Notes under the pieces: generated by a model
The model's database searches: none
What the model was told of the DNA's origin: nothing
Seen by the model: only the letters and a program-made list of their open reading frames with translations
Source: Heliocidaris tuberculata
Lineage: Eukaryota; Echinodermata; Echinoidea; Camarodonta; Echinometridae
Direction: 5' to 3'
Length of the DNA stretch: 64,000 nt
Assembly (NCBI GenBank): GCA_025618425.1
Contig: CM046844.1
Location: forward strand, 16,068,920 to 16,132,919
Translations under genes and position numbers: made by a program
Shown here: piece by piece, positions 49,861 through 61,900 of the stretch
Layout of the letters: each line of letters begins with the position of its first letter
Numbering within the stretch: position 1 is the stretch's first letter

Positions 49861-51474
49861 ATGGAAGAAAATAACACCAATCTTCGAGAGGTCATCGTTC
49901 TTGGTATTGATTTCTATGGAAATGACACATTTCAGCTTGCTCTATACTTTGCAGTCTTTTTCGTTGGGATTCTCGGTAATGCTTTGATCTTAGCTGTATA
50001 TTTAAAGAAGAAGAGGCGAACAAGCACGGATATCTTCATAATAGTTTTATCACTGATAGACCTGGCGGCAAGCATCCAAATATCTATCCAAATCATACGC
50101 ATATGGTTCCCATCGGTCATAACCGACAATTTTTGCATCATGAACTGGACATTGGGTGAAGCAACTGCCTTCGCTTCCCTCTTACTAACATTTGCAATAT
50201 GTTATGACCGGTATATGGTCGTTTGCCGACCTTTTTCGAGTCGGTTGTCCAACAAGCGGGCAATCGTTTACGCTGTTTCTTGTGTCATACTCGGCATAAT
50301 CCTAATGGCCCCGAAAATCTTGATTATTGGAGCAACCAAGCTCGGAAACCCGGTTCAGAAAACAATTTGTGAAGCCAGGAGGAATGTGTGGTTTCTTTGG
50401 GTTGTTCAAGTGCTGTATCCCTTGATGTGCTTTGGCGTGATGCTACCAACTTTATACCTTTATCATAAGATTTATGTTTCCCTACGCAGACAAGCGAAGA
50501 TTCACGCAGATCTTCTCTGTAGCAAACCAAAGAGTTCATCTAAAGAATTAGCACGGTCAGGGCAGGCGATTACGACAAACTCGAACTCCTATCCTGGAAA
50601 TGATCTTACTACCTTGCCGTGGTATAGCCATCAACAATCAAAGGAGGTCATTCAATTTCCAACTCCTGCAAGCGGACAGTTGGTTCCCGAAACTGCGTGT
50701 ACTAAAACAAGAACAACATCTGGAACTGGAACGGTTTTGCCAAAGCGATTTGGAAGAATCAACAAGATCGGACCCTCCTGCAAAGCTACATCGAGTGATC
50801 ATATGCTGTCTGCAGACGTACAAAAAAATGAAGAATCAGATTTAATCCTTGAAGAAGGAATTAATCCATCAAAACTGATGTCCGCTGATTCTATCGATCG
50901 ATTTTATCATTCAAAGGGAGACAGATTTGGAGCCACAGCTGAACATGACGGGATAATTAAGGCGCAAATGAATGCCGGAGATTTAGAATACGACAATTCC
51001 AACACTTCTGCAGGGTCAGGCATGAATAAGGACACCAAGAAACCCATCTCGATCATGTCGTCTCCTGGACAATCATTTGGCAATCATCGGCAACAAACTT
51101 CCAGTTCTGGAGCTCTTGCATTTGTGCTGGCAGAGTCAGGTGGCCCACGTCCGCACCAAGGGTCATATCGGAGAGCAGAGTCGAAAAGTAATGACATGGG
51201 TCAAGCGACAACAAGAATGCTTCTCATCATTACTATATACTTTTTTATAACTTGGTTACCATATATTTTCGCAGCATCCCTTTATTCTAGGCTCTTAGAA
51301 CTCCTACCTGGAGATAGTGTCGAGTTTATATTCCTTATATTGAACGCAATTCGCGGAACCAATCATATTGTCAATATTGTGGTTTATTACTACGCAAACC
51401 AGTGGTTCCGGAAGGCGATTCGACACTTTCTCTATCGAAAAGGTACCAAGAAAAACAAGAAAAATGCGCGGTAA
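49861..51474 (+). CDS. Rhodopsin-class G-protein-coupled receptor, intronless, long loop 3
   Basis: Predicted plasma-membrane receptor of 537 aa. Segments: TM1 25-47 (GN at 39-40), TM2 56-78, TM3 92-115, TM4 133-156, TM5 178-202, TM6 452-474, TM7 486-511. Cys92 and Cys170 suit the conserved disulphide. The TM3 end is a canonical DRY (116-118) followed by VCRP. TM6 has TWLPY, and TM7 has NIVVY where NPxxY is expected. Loop 3 spans about 245 residues and is rich in Ser, Thr and Gly, far longer than usual. NNT and NDT near the N-terminus are glycosylation candidates. The ATG at 49861 follows an in-frame TAA at 49843-49845, and the context AAAATGG is favourable. It is a paralogue of the receptor at 25089, more distant than a recent duplicate. 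The ligand and G protein are unknown. Confidence 0.9.
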   Translation: MEENNTNLREVIVLGIDFYGNDTFQLALYFAVFFVGILGNALILAVYLKKKRRTSTDIFIIVLSLIDLAASIQISIQIIRIWFPSVITDNFCIMNWTLGEATAFASLLLTFAICYDRYMVVCRPFSSRLSNKRAIVYAVSCVILGIILMAPKILIIGATKLGNPVQKTICEARRNVWFLWVVQVLYPLMCFGVMLPTLYLYHKIYVSLRRQAKIHADLLCSKPKSSSKELARSGQAITTNSNSYPGNDLTTLPWYSHQQSKEVIQFPTPASGQLVPETACTKTRTTSGTGTVLPKRFGRINKIGPSCKATSSDHMLSADVQKNEESDLILEEGINPSKLMSADSIDRFYHSKGDRFGATAEHDGIIKAQMNAGDLEYDNSNTSAGSGMNKDTKKPISIMSSPGQSFGNHRQQTSSSGALAFVLAESGGPRPHQGSYRRAESKSNDMGQATTRMLLIITIYFFITWLPYIFAASLYSRLLELLPGDSVEFIFLILNAIRGTNHIVNIVVYYYANQWFRKAIRHFLYRKGTKKNKKNAR

Positions 51475-53139
<1,665 letters not shown>

Positions 53140-53564
53140 TTAACCCTTTCAGGACAGGAATTATGTAAGAGCTCAATTGATCACATTTTGTTCTGCAAAT
53201 TGGGGCAAATTGGCAACAATAATATTTTTCTTTTAGTGCTACGTGGTTCTAATAAGATGTAATGTCTTGAAAATAATATACATGGTTAGGAACTTTGTCG
53301 AAAAGTTGAAAAAGTTGCCAATTTGGACAAAAAACAATGATTTTGAATCTCTCAATGTGTTGCCAATTTAAGGATGTTCAATCTTATTCTCCTTTTTAAA
53401 ATTCCTGGCATCAAACGCAATATGATCATGCAACAAAAATGGACACAGTATGTGCAGAATTTTTTGCTCTTTCTACTCATGCATCTGGTATATTTTTTAA
53501 GGCTCTAAATCAAAAGTTATTGGGCCAAACCACAAAATGTGGTCAGTTGTCTCGAAAGTGTTAA
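53140..53564. mobile_element. 417-bp TTAA-flanked piggyBac-like MITE, copy C
   Basis: TTAA at 53140-53143 and at 53561-53564 bound 417 bp. The ends CCCTTTCAGGACAG and (inverted) CACTTTCGAGACAA agree at 10 of 14 positions. The interior has the family motifs AAATTGGCAACAATAAT, TTGCCAATTT and TTTTTGCTCTTTCTACTCAT, shared with copies at 54.9 and 63.1 kb. No open frame of note. Confidence 0.7.
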
Positions 53565-54529
53565 CAAGTAGCGCCTCCACCAAAACAAATGTGCGTGCAC
53601 TTACAAATTGTGGGCATTTCGGGGTCATGTGGTAGCATCAATGCATTAGATTATAAATACCTTCATTTTCAAACAGTGCATGCATGTCGTCACTTCTTAT
53701 AACCATGTCCTCCTCCAAATTCATACTTTTACTTGTTCATCAAAATTCCAACATGTATCTGCCTCGGTTACGAACTTCACTTGTTAAAATCTTAATTTGT
53801 TGTTGCTCATTCATAAAATGATATCACGTTCCTGAGTATGCACTTATGCTTAGATGTTTTCGTACATAACTACTATGATGGTAGGTTTTGTTTGGCAGTT
53901 AATGCAATTATTCAAAGATACTCTGTATTCTTTGATACTTTTTGGTACAATTTGAAGACAACCAAAATATATCATCGAAATAATACTGTTTATTCATGAG
54001 TTGTAAACAAGACATTTTCATATACATATAAATAAAGCAAAAATAACAAAGTCAGCTATCTCTGCTTTTTTAATGATTAAGCCAGAAGAAAATTAGACTT
54101 GAAGTTCTTTTTATATTTAATTTTTCTATGTAGTAGTTAATGCATTTGCAAAAATCAAAGTCTCTGAGCCAAGGAAGATTTACTTAATGTGTAAATGTAA
54201 ATTTGTTCAAAGTAAGTAAGGAAAGTAAGATTTTAAGCCTTTAAAATAATAGGTACATGTATATCAGTAACATTGGAATGATTCATTCATTTATACAGTT
54301 TTAAACCATTGACTATAGTGTTCAATATTTTATTGCAGTTATTTAACCAATAAATCTTTGAAATATGGGTTAGAACTGGTATTTGTAGCTGATGTTTGGC
54401 ATTAACTAGAATAAATATAATCTCAGTCTTCACATGGTTCAGTTTGTGGCATGATAAGGCAGGAGCTTGTCTGAATATGTCTCTTTTTCAAATATTCTAA
54501 CTCAAATTTTCTCAATTTTGTCTACACTA
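53565..54529. other. No gene recognised
   Basis: AT-rich unique-looking sequence with no repeat boundary, exon or RNA gene that I can support. Confidence 0.45.
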
Positions 54530-54745
54530 AAAGCACTAACGTCATTTGGCAAGACATAAATCTATGTTTGCCATTCTCAATTCAGGTGAAGTAAATGAGT
54601 AAACATAGCAAGAAACTCAGTGAATGCTTGAGTGCCTTACAGGGGTGGCTCAGCTAAAGATGGGGTAATACTAATTTCCAGTGCTTTGTATCCTCCGGAA
54701 AAAGCGCTTTATAATCAAAATATACCATCATTATCGTTATCATTA
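54530..54745 (+). mobile_element. SINE body and tail, head truncated
   Basis: AAAAGCACTAACGTCATTTG, GGCAAGACATAAATCTATG and TTTGCCATTCTCAATTCAGG match the SINE body at 30.3 kb. The 3' end is AAAAAGCGCTTTATAATCAA followed by ATC/ATT units. The tRNA-like head is missing, so this is a 5'-truncated copy. Confidence 0.6.
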
Positions 54746-54919
54746 CAACATTTTTTGTTTGAACCACAGCAGACCAAGAGTTTCAAAATGAAGAAATGGT
54801 CAGAGAGGAAGGAATGCATAATTAGTTTTACTAAGCCTTTCTTTTTAGGAGGTCACAGAAAATGTATGATTACTCATATCGTCCCCCCCCCCCCCCCCCC
54901 TCCGGTAAAGATCATTAGG

Positions 54920-55718
54920 TTAAGCCATAGCAGTTCAGAGTTTTCTTATGGTCAAAATTAATCATTTTTCCTCCTTCAAATTGGCAACAATTATTCTCAT
55001 TTTCCACTCCTGCATAGTTTGAAAAAATAAAAAATTTTATTAAATGAACCAATGTGAATGAAAATTGTAAAAGTTAACAGAAAAATTGCCAATTTGTAAA
55101 CGAAAATAGTTATTATTAAGTATTTGGCGTCACCTGTGCCTGGGAGGGGAAAAGCAAACTGAATCACTGTAACCCTTGGGTCTCTCCTCCCAATATAACT
55201 GATCGGGATGTGGGTGTACCACTACACCGGGGTTTCCCCCTTCTCTTATTCGAATAGTGCAGTGGGTTCTTAACGTGCAAAGGTGGTGACTGTCCTCTAC
55301 ACGGGGCCTCCAGTTAACGTCCTATCCGAGGGACAGAGTGTTTTCCACTGTAACATAGCCTGCATCTATGGAACAAGGGAGGGCACGTTAACGCACAATG
55401 CAGGCTTCAGTCATCTGCCCGGGGTGGATTCGAACCCACGATCTTTGGTTCGACAGGCAGACACTTTACCGACTGAGCCAACTCCACCTGTGATTATATA
55501 TTTTACACCGATTTGCCAATTTAGAGACTTTAATGATTAGTTACTATTAAATTGCTCTTATTCGTGAATGGCACAATGTACTGCATTGGAAACAGACTCA
55601 AAACTTTCTGTGATTTTTGCTCTTTCTGCTCATGTATAATGTGTAATTCCTAGCATTTTGGATCAAAAGATAATGCGAAAACGTCACTAATAGGAGACAC
55701 TGTACTGGTATGGGTTAA
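54920..55718. mobile_element. 416-bp TTAA-flanked piggyBac-like MITE, copy A, split by a SINE
   Basis: Left TTAA at 54920-54923 then GCCATAGCAGTTCAGAG; right end ACTGGTATGGG then TTAA at 55715-55718. The ends are inverted repeats of each other. Without the roughly 375-bp SINE at 55123-55500, the element is about 416 bp, matching copies B (414) and C (417). The interior matches copy B in reverse: TTGGCAACAATTATT, AACCAATGTGAATGAAAATT and GCCAATTTAGAGACTT. Confidence 0.75.
55123..55500 (-). mobile_element. tRNA-derived SINE inserted in piggyBac-like copy A
   Basis: On the - strand: TTGGCTCAGTCGGTAAAGTG (box A, + 55469-55480) and GTGGGTTCGAATCCACCCC (box B, + 55426-55436), then about 290 bp of body. 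The head is an unusually complete tRNA-like sequence. The body (GCCTGCATTGTGCGTTAACG) differs from the CGTCCTTCGGCAAG-type SINEs, so it is a separate family. Confidence 0.75.
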
Positions 55719-55794
55719 CTCGTTGACTACTTAATGCCCTTCAATACTCTATGCATAATACAGAACAATCCGGTTCCTACTGGCAATGGGTTAA
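55715..55794. mobile_element. 72-bp TTAA-flanked MITE, piggyBac-like, copy 4
   Basis: TTAA at 55715-55718, then CTCGTTGACTACTTAATG, ending ACTGGCAATGGG, then TTAA at 55791-55794. Its left TTAA is the right TTAA of the 416-bp element, so the two elements abut through one shared target site. Confidence 0.65.
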
Positions 55795-55845
55795 GAACCA
55801 CTGCCTTTAATATAAAACTTACATTTCTGAATTCAGAGCCATGGA

Positions 55846-55953
55846 TTAATTGGCATCTTTGGCCTCTTGCCTTTCAAACTCTTTCCTTTCCTCCTCACTG
55901 ACATGGTACAATTTTGCCCCAAGTTCCTCCAATTTAGTTCCATATTCCAGGTC
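55846..55953 (-). CDS. ADPRH: ADPRH terminal coding exon
   Basis: A 108-bp exon after ATCTTGCAG. It encodes [20 protein letters not shown] and a charged tail ending EAKDAN, then TAA. It aligns with the short C-terminal helix of the family. A 72-bp TTAA MITE lies 52 bp beyond the stop codon, inside the likely 3' UTR. Confidence 0.85.
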   Translation of the reverse strand, partial: DLEYGTKLEELGAKLYHVSEEERKEFERQEAKDAN

Positions 55954-58900
55954 CTGCAAGATAATGAGAAAAAAATAACTTTGTTCAATGCATTTATGCA
56001 ACATTTTCCTGTTTTCAAATACATGATTATGATAATGATTTTATTCAACCTGGATACAGAGAGCAAGTACATGCTTATAGATAAGCAAGCAATGGAAATA
56101 TGGCTTTAACTCTTACCCAACTGACTTTGAAGCGATACAAAGGTAAACCACGTATGGGCAGTTTGAGATGGGAGAGGACAATACAATCAGAGCTTTGTAT
56201 ATATCCCATACCGACACATGTTTGAGCATTACATTGAAATTTTGTTTGGGTGAACGATCATAAGGCCTGTTCAGAGTTGATGGACTTCGGATTGGTAAAA
56301 CCAGAAGCCTATGCCTAGCGTGTGGGTTAAGTCAACTTCGTGCCTTATGATCTTTTATTGCATTAGGCCGACAGTCACACATAACAGGCGGGCTGTGTGT
56401 ACAAGCCATTACTCCTCCTCAGTACTTGTGGCCATGAAAAAGAAAACTAATCCTAGTTCTAGTAAATGCTCTATAATTCCTTGTGATGTTCAAGTTTTTT
56501 TATTGTTGTAGTGTTCTTTTTGGCCCGAATTAACAAAGGAGGTTTGGTACAAACCACAGTTTAAACCCCCTCCTGGGTATTTTAAGCGTACGTGCGCACA
56601 GAATCTGATCCAATCATACATTTTCTTTGAGCACGCGCATGGGCAATGTACGCTTCTTTACGCTTATTTTAGTACGCTTACGGAGGTTTAAACCTTACCC
56701 ATGGTTTAAACCTCCTTTGTGAATTCGGGCCTTTGTCTTTTTTGTTTAAACTTTATTCTGATATATGCTGACAAAAAGCTAATGTTGCAAGTTGTGTCCA
56801 GTTATTTTTCATTTTCAATGAGTGGGATTTAATGAGGTTCCCTCTGAGACAGATATGCAATCAGTTTCTCTTAACATTTAGTATAATGTAAAACCAGATA
56901 TGTTTGCAAATTTAGCAAGCTGTCCACATTTACAAAAGTTTGATGATGTGAAATGATTAAATCACAACCATGACAATATTGAATTTTTGCACCAAAAAAA
57001 AATTCTCGACAGTTTCTTGTCATTAAAACACCTGACGTTAACAATTCACAAAAGATATCAGGTAAAAAAGTTACATACTCTATCATAGATCTTCTGCTCT
57101 ACACCGGTGGTTCTTATACATCAAGGCTCCACAATATCTCTTTCTCATTGGGGTCCAGAGCAAAATACATGGGATCCATGTGCACTGTATGGTTATCATT
57201 TGACATTTTAATGTTCCAGAGTAAAATTTGGGGTGGAACTTTAGCAGATTCCTGTTAGTGGCAAGTCCTCTATACAATTATATGACCCTTTCATTGTTTT
57301 CCATGGTTTCAAATAATCGATTTGAGATCATACCTTGTAGTTACATTTAGGCACCTGGTCCATACCGTAGAGGGCACCCCACCAACACCCTGCCATCACA
57401 CCAGTAGAGTCATTGTCGCCCCCGTGGAGCATACCTCTTAGGCACAGCTCCTCCCATTTCCTTCCACATCCAAGCAGAGCATCATACCTAAAAGAGTATA
57501 AGTAATAAGATGAAGTGAGGAAGGTATAGTACAGTAAATTATGACATTCTGTTTTTGTATAGCACATATCACATTATGATATAACGTTCCTATGGCTTTA
57601 GCTGTGCCAGTCGTCAGTATCTTACAGTGCATTTCAAGGAATAAATTAACCCAACTTCCCACTTGACTGGTGGGTAAATAGAGAGAACTGGATGTACAAT
57701 GCCTTGTCTAAGGACATATACAAAGTGTACATCCGTCCCCTGTTGGAGTTTGGTGTTCCGGTCTGGGGATCTGGAATTACTAAATCGCAGAGTAATGAAC
57801 TTGAAAAAAATCCAAAAACGGGCTCTTCGATTGATTGTGTATCCATCTACCTTCTCATACACACAACAGCTTATTCGTTTTGATTTACCCTCGTTGTATG
57901 AACGTAGAAAAGATCTCATCCTCAGTTTTGGACTTGGTCTCCTTAAGTCTCAATGCCATCGAGACATTCTACCCCCCATCCGTCGATCTGTCTCACGACA
58001 CAATTCTACTCTGAGAAATGCCCATCTTCTGGACTTACCGCGTTGTAAAACTCAGAGGTATAAAAACTCCACAGTTCCTTACGTAACTGCAATTCTTAAT
58101 TCTGCCTTGTGATTTGTCTCAAGCTGACTTCATACTGCATGTTACTGTTTATGCCTTTGAAGTTTTGAAACTTACTTTTCTTTTCTTTTTCTCTCTCTTT
58201 AAATCTCTTACTACGTTTTCTTCTTTTCTTCTGCTTCTCAATATTCATCTTTCTTTGCTCTTTTTCTCTCTCTTCTTCCTCCTCTCTCTTTCTCTCTCTT
58301 CTCTCTTTTTCTTTTATCTCTCTCTTCTCCTTTTTTTTCTTCTTCATTTTACTCTCCAATTTTCCGTATCTTTCTTTCTTCCTGTCCTTTCTCATCTCCT
58401 CTTTTTAAATTCACTCTATTTTTTCTCCTTTCTCTCTCTCCCTCTCTTATACTTAATTATCAATTGAAGATTTCTAAATGATATGGTCATGTTTCTGCTT
58501 TTTATGTCTTGTTGTTGTTGTTGTTGTCAGTTTTTTTTTTCTTTTTTATGCCAGTATACTTCAGTAATCATTTTATTTCTTTTGACATCTTTCTTATGCC
58601 ATGCAGTTCCTTTACATTGTCATTTATTTATTTTGTATTTGTATCCACTTAAAGACATATTTTTTTTGAAACCTTATATTTTTCTTGTTATTATTTATCT
58701 CGAACAATTCCTGCTCATCACTCAAACTCTGCCGACTTCTACTGGATCTATATATAAAATTAGTTTTACTATTCTCACATTGTTTCGTATTCTAAATTTT
58801 TTTTTTTTTTTTTTTTAATTTCGTTATAAGTTTCACTTTATATGTTCTCCGTTTACATGCATTTATGGTTTCTTATACACACACAACTAATTATCAGTAG

Positions 58901-61900
58901 CCCAACGCTTTCTTGCCTTCTATAATTGCAGGAATAATAATGATAATAATAGTGATAATAATTATTATTAATATCAGGAACTGTTGTTCTAATATAAACT
59001 GAAGTAATGAAATAGCATTTTTATTGATTTTATTGTATTTATAATCAATTTGAAGTGCAATATTTAAAACGATTCATGTTCATTTTTCTTTCAATCTTTG
59101 TTTCTTGACAATTTATTGACATGCACTGTACTTTTTATGTAATCTTTTCAATATTATTATGTAAATTTGTAAACATTGTATATATCATTCTCCGGACTGT
59201 TTTTACAAGGTATTGTTTTTTATCAATAAACCGAAATGAATGAATGAATGAATGAATGAATGAATGAATGAACAGGCAGAGATTAAGTGCATTAACCACT
59301 ACACCACAATGGGAATAAGATCTAGTAGAATCCCTTCCATGCCACTAGGGTGGCTGAATGAACTTTCAAGAAATAGATTTGTAGAATTAATTTTTTTTTT
59401 CCATTGGATTGGGAAATAAAGTGTGTTAGCTTAGAATGAAAATTAGTGCTACATCCCCCCCCCCCCAATCTAAAACCAAATGGCTGACAATTTGAAAGCA
59501 ATTTACAAGAAACTTTATGACTGGCAGAACGGATATCCTGATTTGAAAGCTATCTCAGGCTACACTCACGCAATCATCGGTGCATCATGGCCGCTTGCTC
59601 CGCCCCATCCAGCAAAGCTTACACTCTTATAGAAGGCATCTCTCTCAACAATACCATAGGCTTCAGGAAAACGTGCTTCCGTGGCATCCTCTCTATCGAT
59701 CCCCCTCTCCTTCAAGTAGGACGTCCACTTGTCTGTGAAGTATGGCCACTGCTCTTCATTATCCTTCACGTCCCGACCAACAGATCGGACATAGTCCAGA
59801 ACCTTGGGGAGTTCCGCCATGAGTCTGCAGCCCCAGGTGACAATCCGGACACCCTGAATTGCATAGGAGGTGAAGAGTGCAGTGGCAAAGGATCCGAGGT
59901 AGCCTGTAGGACAGTTGTGGGTCATGCGTCCTGATTCCACGCTGACTGCTATGAGGTGATGGAGTTGGTCTGGTCTGGGGTAACGCAGACCGATGCACAT
60001 GGCCCTCATAGCTGCTCCGCATCCTCCTCCTCTGGAAAGGAGAAGGTGAAACACAATCACAAAGACTTTTGAGAAATTAACTCAAGAGAAATTTCAATTC
60101 AATATTGCCTTAAGAAATCATGTTCAGATTATGTGAATAAATGATTGTTCTCATATTTCAATTAGTAATGCAAATGGCTATTGAATTTGGCCTTTGGTTC
60201 TTAAAAGTCAATATGATCCTGTTATTGGTAATGTTATCATAAACAATCAGATCATGTATACCATAAACCAATTCAAAGGTACAGTCTGGGTATGAGCAGA
60301 TCTGAATTACACTGCAAATTCAAAGAATGCATTCATGAAAGTTATACAATCTTTATTCATTTACACTCCAATAATGCACTCATGATAGTGATAACTAGAT
60401 ACTTACTGTCTGTTCTCATCCAAACTGCGGTCAATACTACCCTGACAGTTGAGTTTCCATGAAAAGGGTTCAGAGAATTCAAGGATTTTTTTTTCCTACC
60501 AGGTACATTTTCCACAATATGATTACAACTAGCAAATATAACTTGTAAAATGACCTTGATGCCCTTGCTGGGATTTGATATCTCAGATCAGCAAACCCAC
60601 TGGACTAACAGACCTCTATGGTACATACCTGCATAATCTGGGATGAGATATTTTCTCCTGCAACATTTGCTCTTGGCTATAGTTCATCACAGATGGAGCC
60701 TTAGGACTTTAGTTGCCATTGGCTTTTAGGTTTAGGAGTAGGTTTAGGGTTAGGGATACGTTAGGAGTTTTACTAGCGTCAGAAATTAACCACAGTGCAA
60801 CTGTCACAGGAGCACATGTCATTCAATCATCTGTTAATACACACACATTCCATTATCAACACTTACCTCTTGTTATATGGAATGATGTAGCCATCAGGCT
60901 TGGCCAAGTTGAACCTACTGATGGAAATTGTGGTCGTGCCACCTACAAAAAAAACAACATTAAAAATACTTAAATCTGATTTCTAGAGTTGAAGGAATTT
61001 TCTGTTCATACACAATCAAATTTAATCACCTTGTGAGAATTTTGCGTACAAAGTATGGCAGGCTTCGTTAGACAACTGGCAGTGAATAGGAGTCGCAGAC
61101 GAGGAAAAGGCAAACCTACAGTACATTCTCATTCTCTTGGACTGAAAGGCGGCCAGTTTCCCATCTGCACCTAGTCTTCACCAACAGTCATCTGATAAAG
61201 CCTGCCGTAGTTTGTAGGGGAAACTCTCACAAGGTAAAAAATTGGATAGTTTTGTGTAAAACAGACATTTTTTGAATATATCAAAAGAACTCTTTTACGT
61301 TTGACAATACATTTTTAAACATCAGTCCACAAAGTGATGGTAAGGACGATTACATGGGTGATGACAATGATTCTGAACACACAAATTAATGAGCTGTGAT
61401 GGATGGAATAATTTTGCACATTTCAAGATGGTTGCTGATTGAAAACTGATGTAAAAAATCTGCATTTGTGACACGTACAGGCTTGCAAACTTGGTTGCAC
61501 TGTGATGTTCAAAGAAAGAAGATCCATACAGTAATTCCAAAAGTCAAACCTGCTATTGTGGCCATCTCTCTGCGAAGACCACCTGTCTATAGTGGCGACT
61601 CATAATTGTCTCTCTCTCTCTCTCTCTCTGTGCAAGGAAATGTGTACATAATTGTAAAAACCCTTTTATAGAAAGGCCACTTGTTTAGTGAAAACTTTTT
61701 CTGTGTCCCTTTATGGCCTTATAGACAGGCTTAGAGATGAAGTTGAGTTCTAGTCCTGTGCTCGCAATGTGAAAGAAATAATTGAGAAAGGTAGATTATG
61801 TAGTAAATAAAATATAATTGTGTATTTTGAAGTTTTCATTTCATCAAAATGATAGGGAACGACTATATCTTACTAAAAACCACATACAGTGAACAGAACG

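Noticed and set aside
58096..58467. Leu/Phe/Ser-rich + frame and Lys/Glu/Arg-rich - frame
   Set aside because: They come from the pyrimidine-rich 3' UTR of the LINE at 57.7-59.3 kb.
59587..59934. 115-codon + strand frame opposite the ADPRH central exon
   Set aside because: The minus strand here matches ADPRH with clean splice junctions; the + frame is its shadow.
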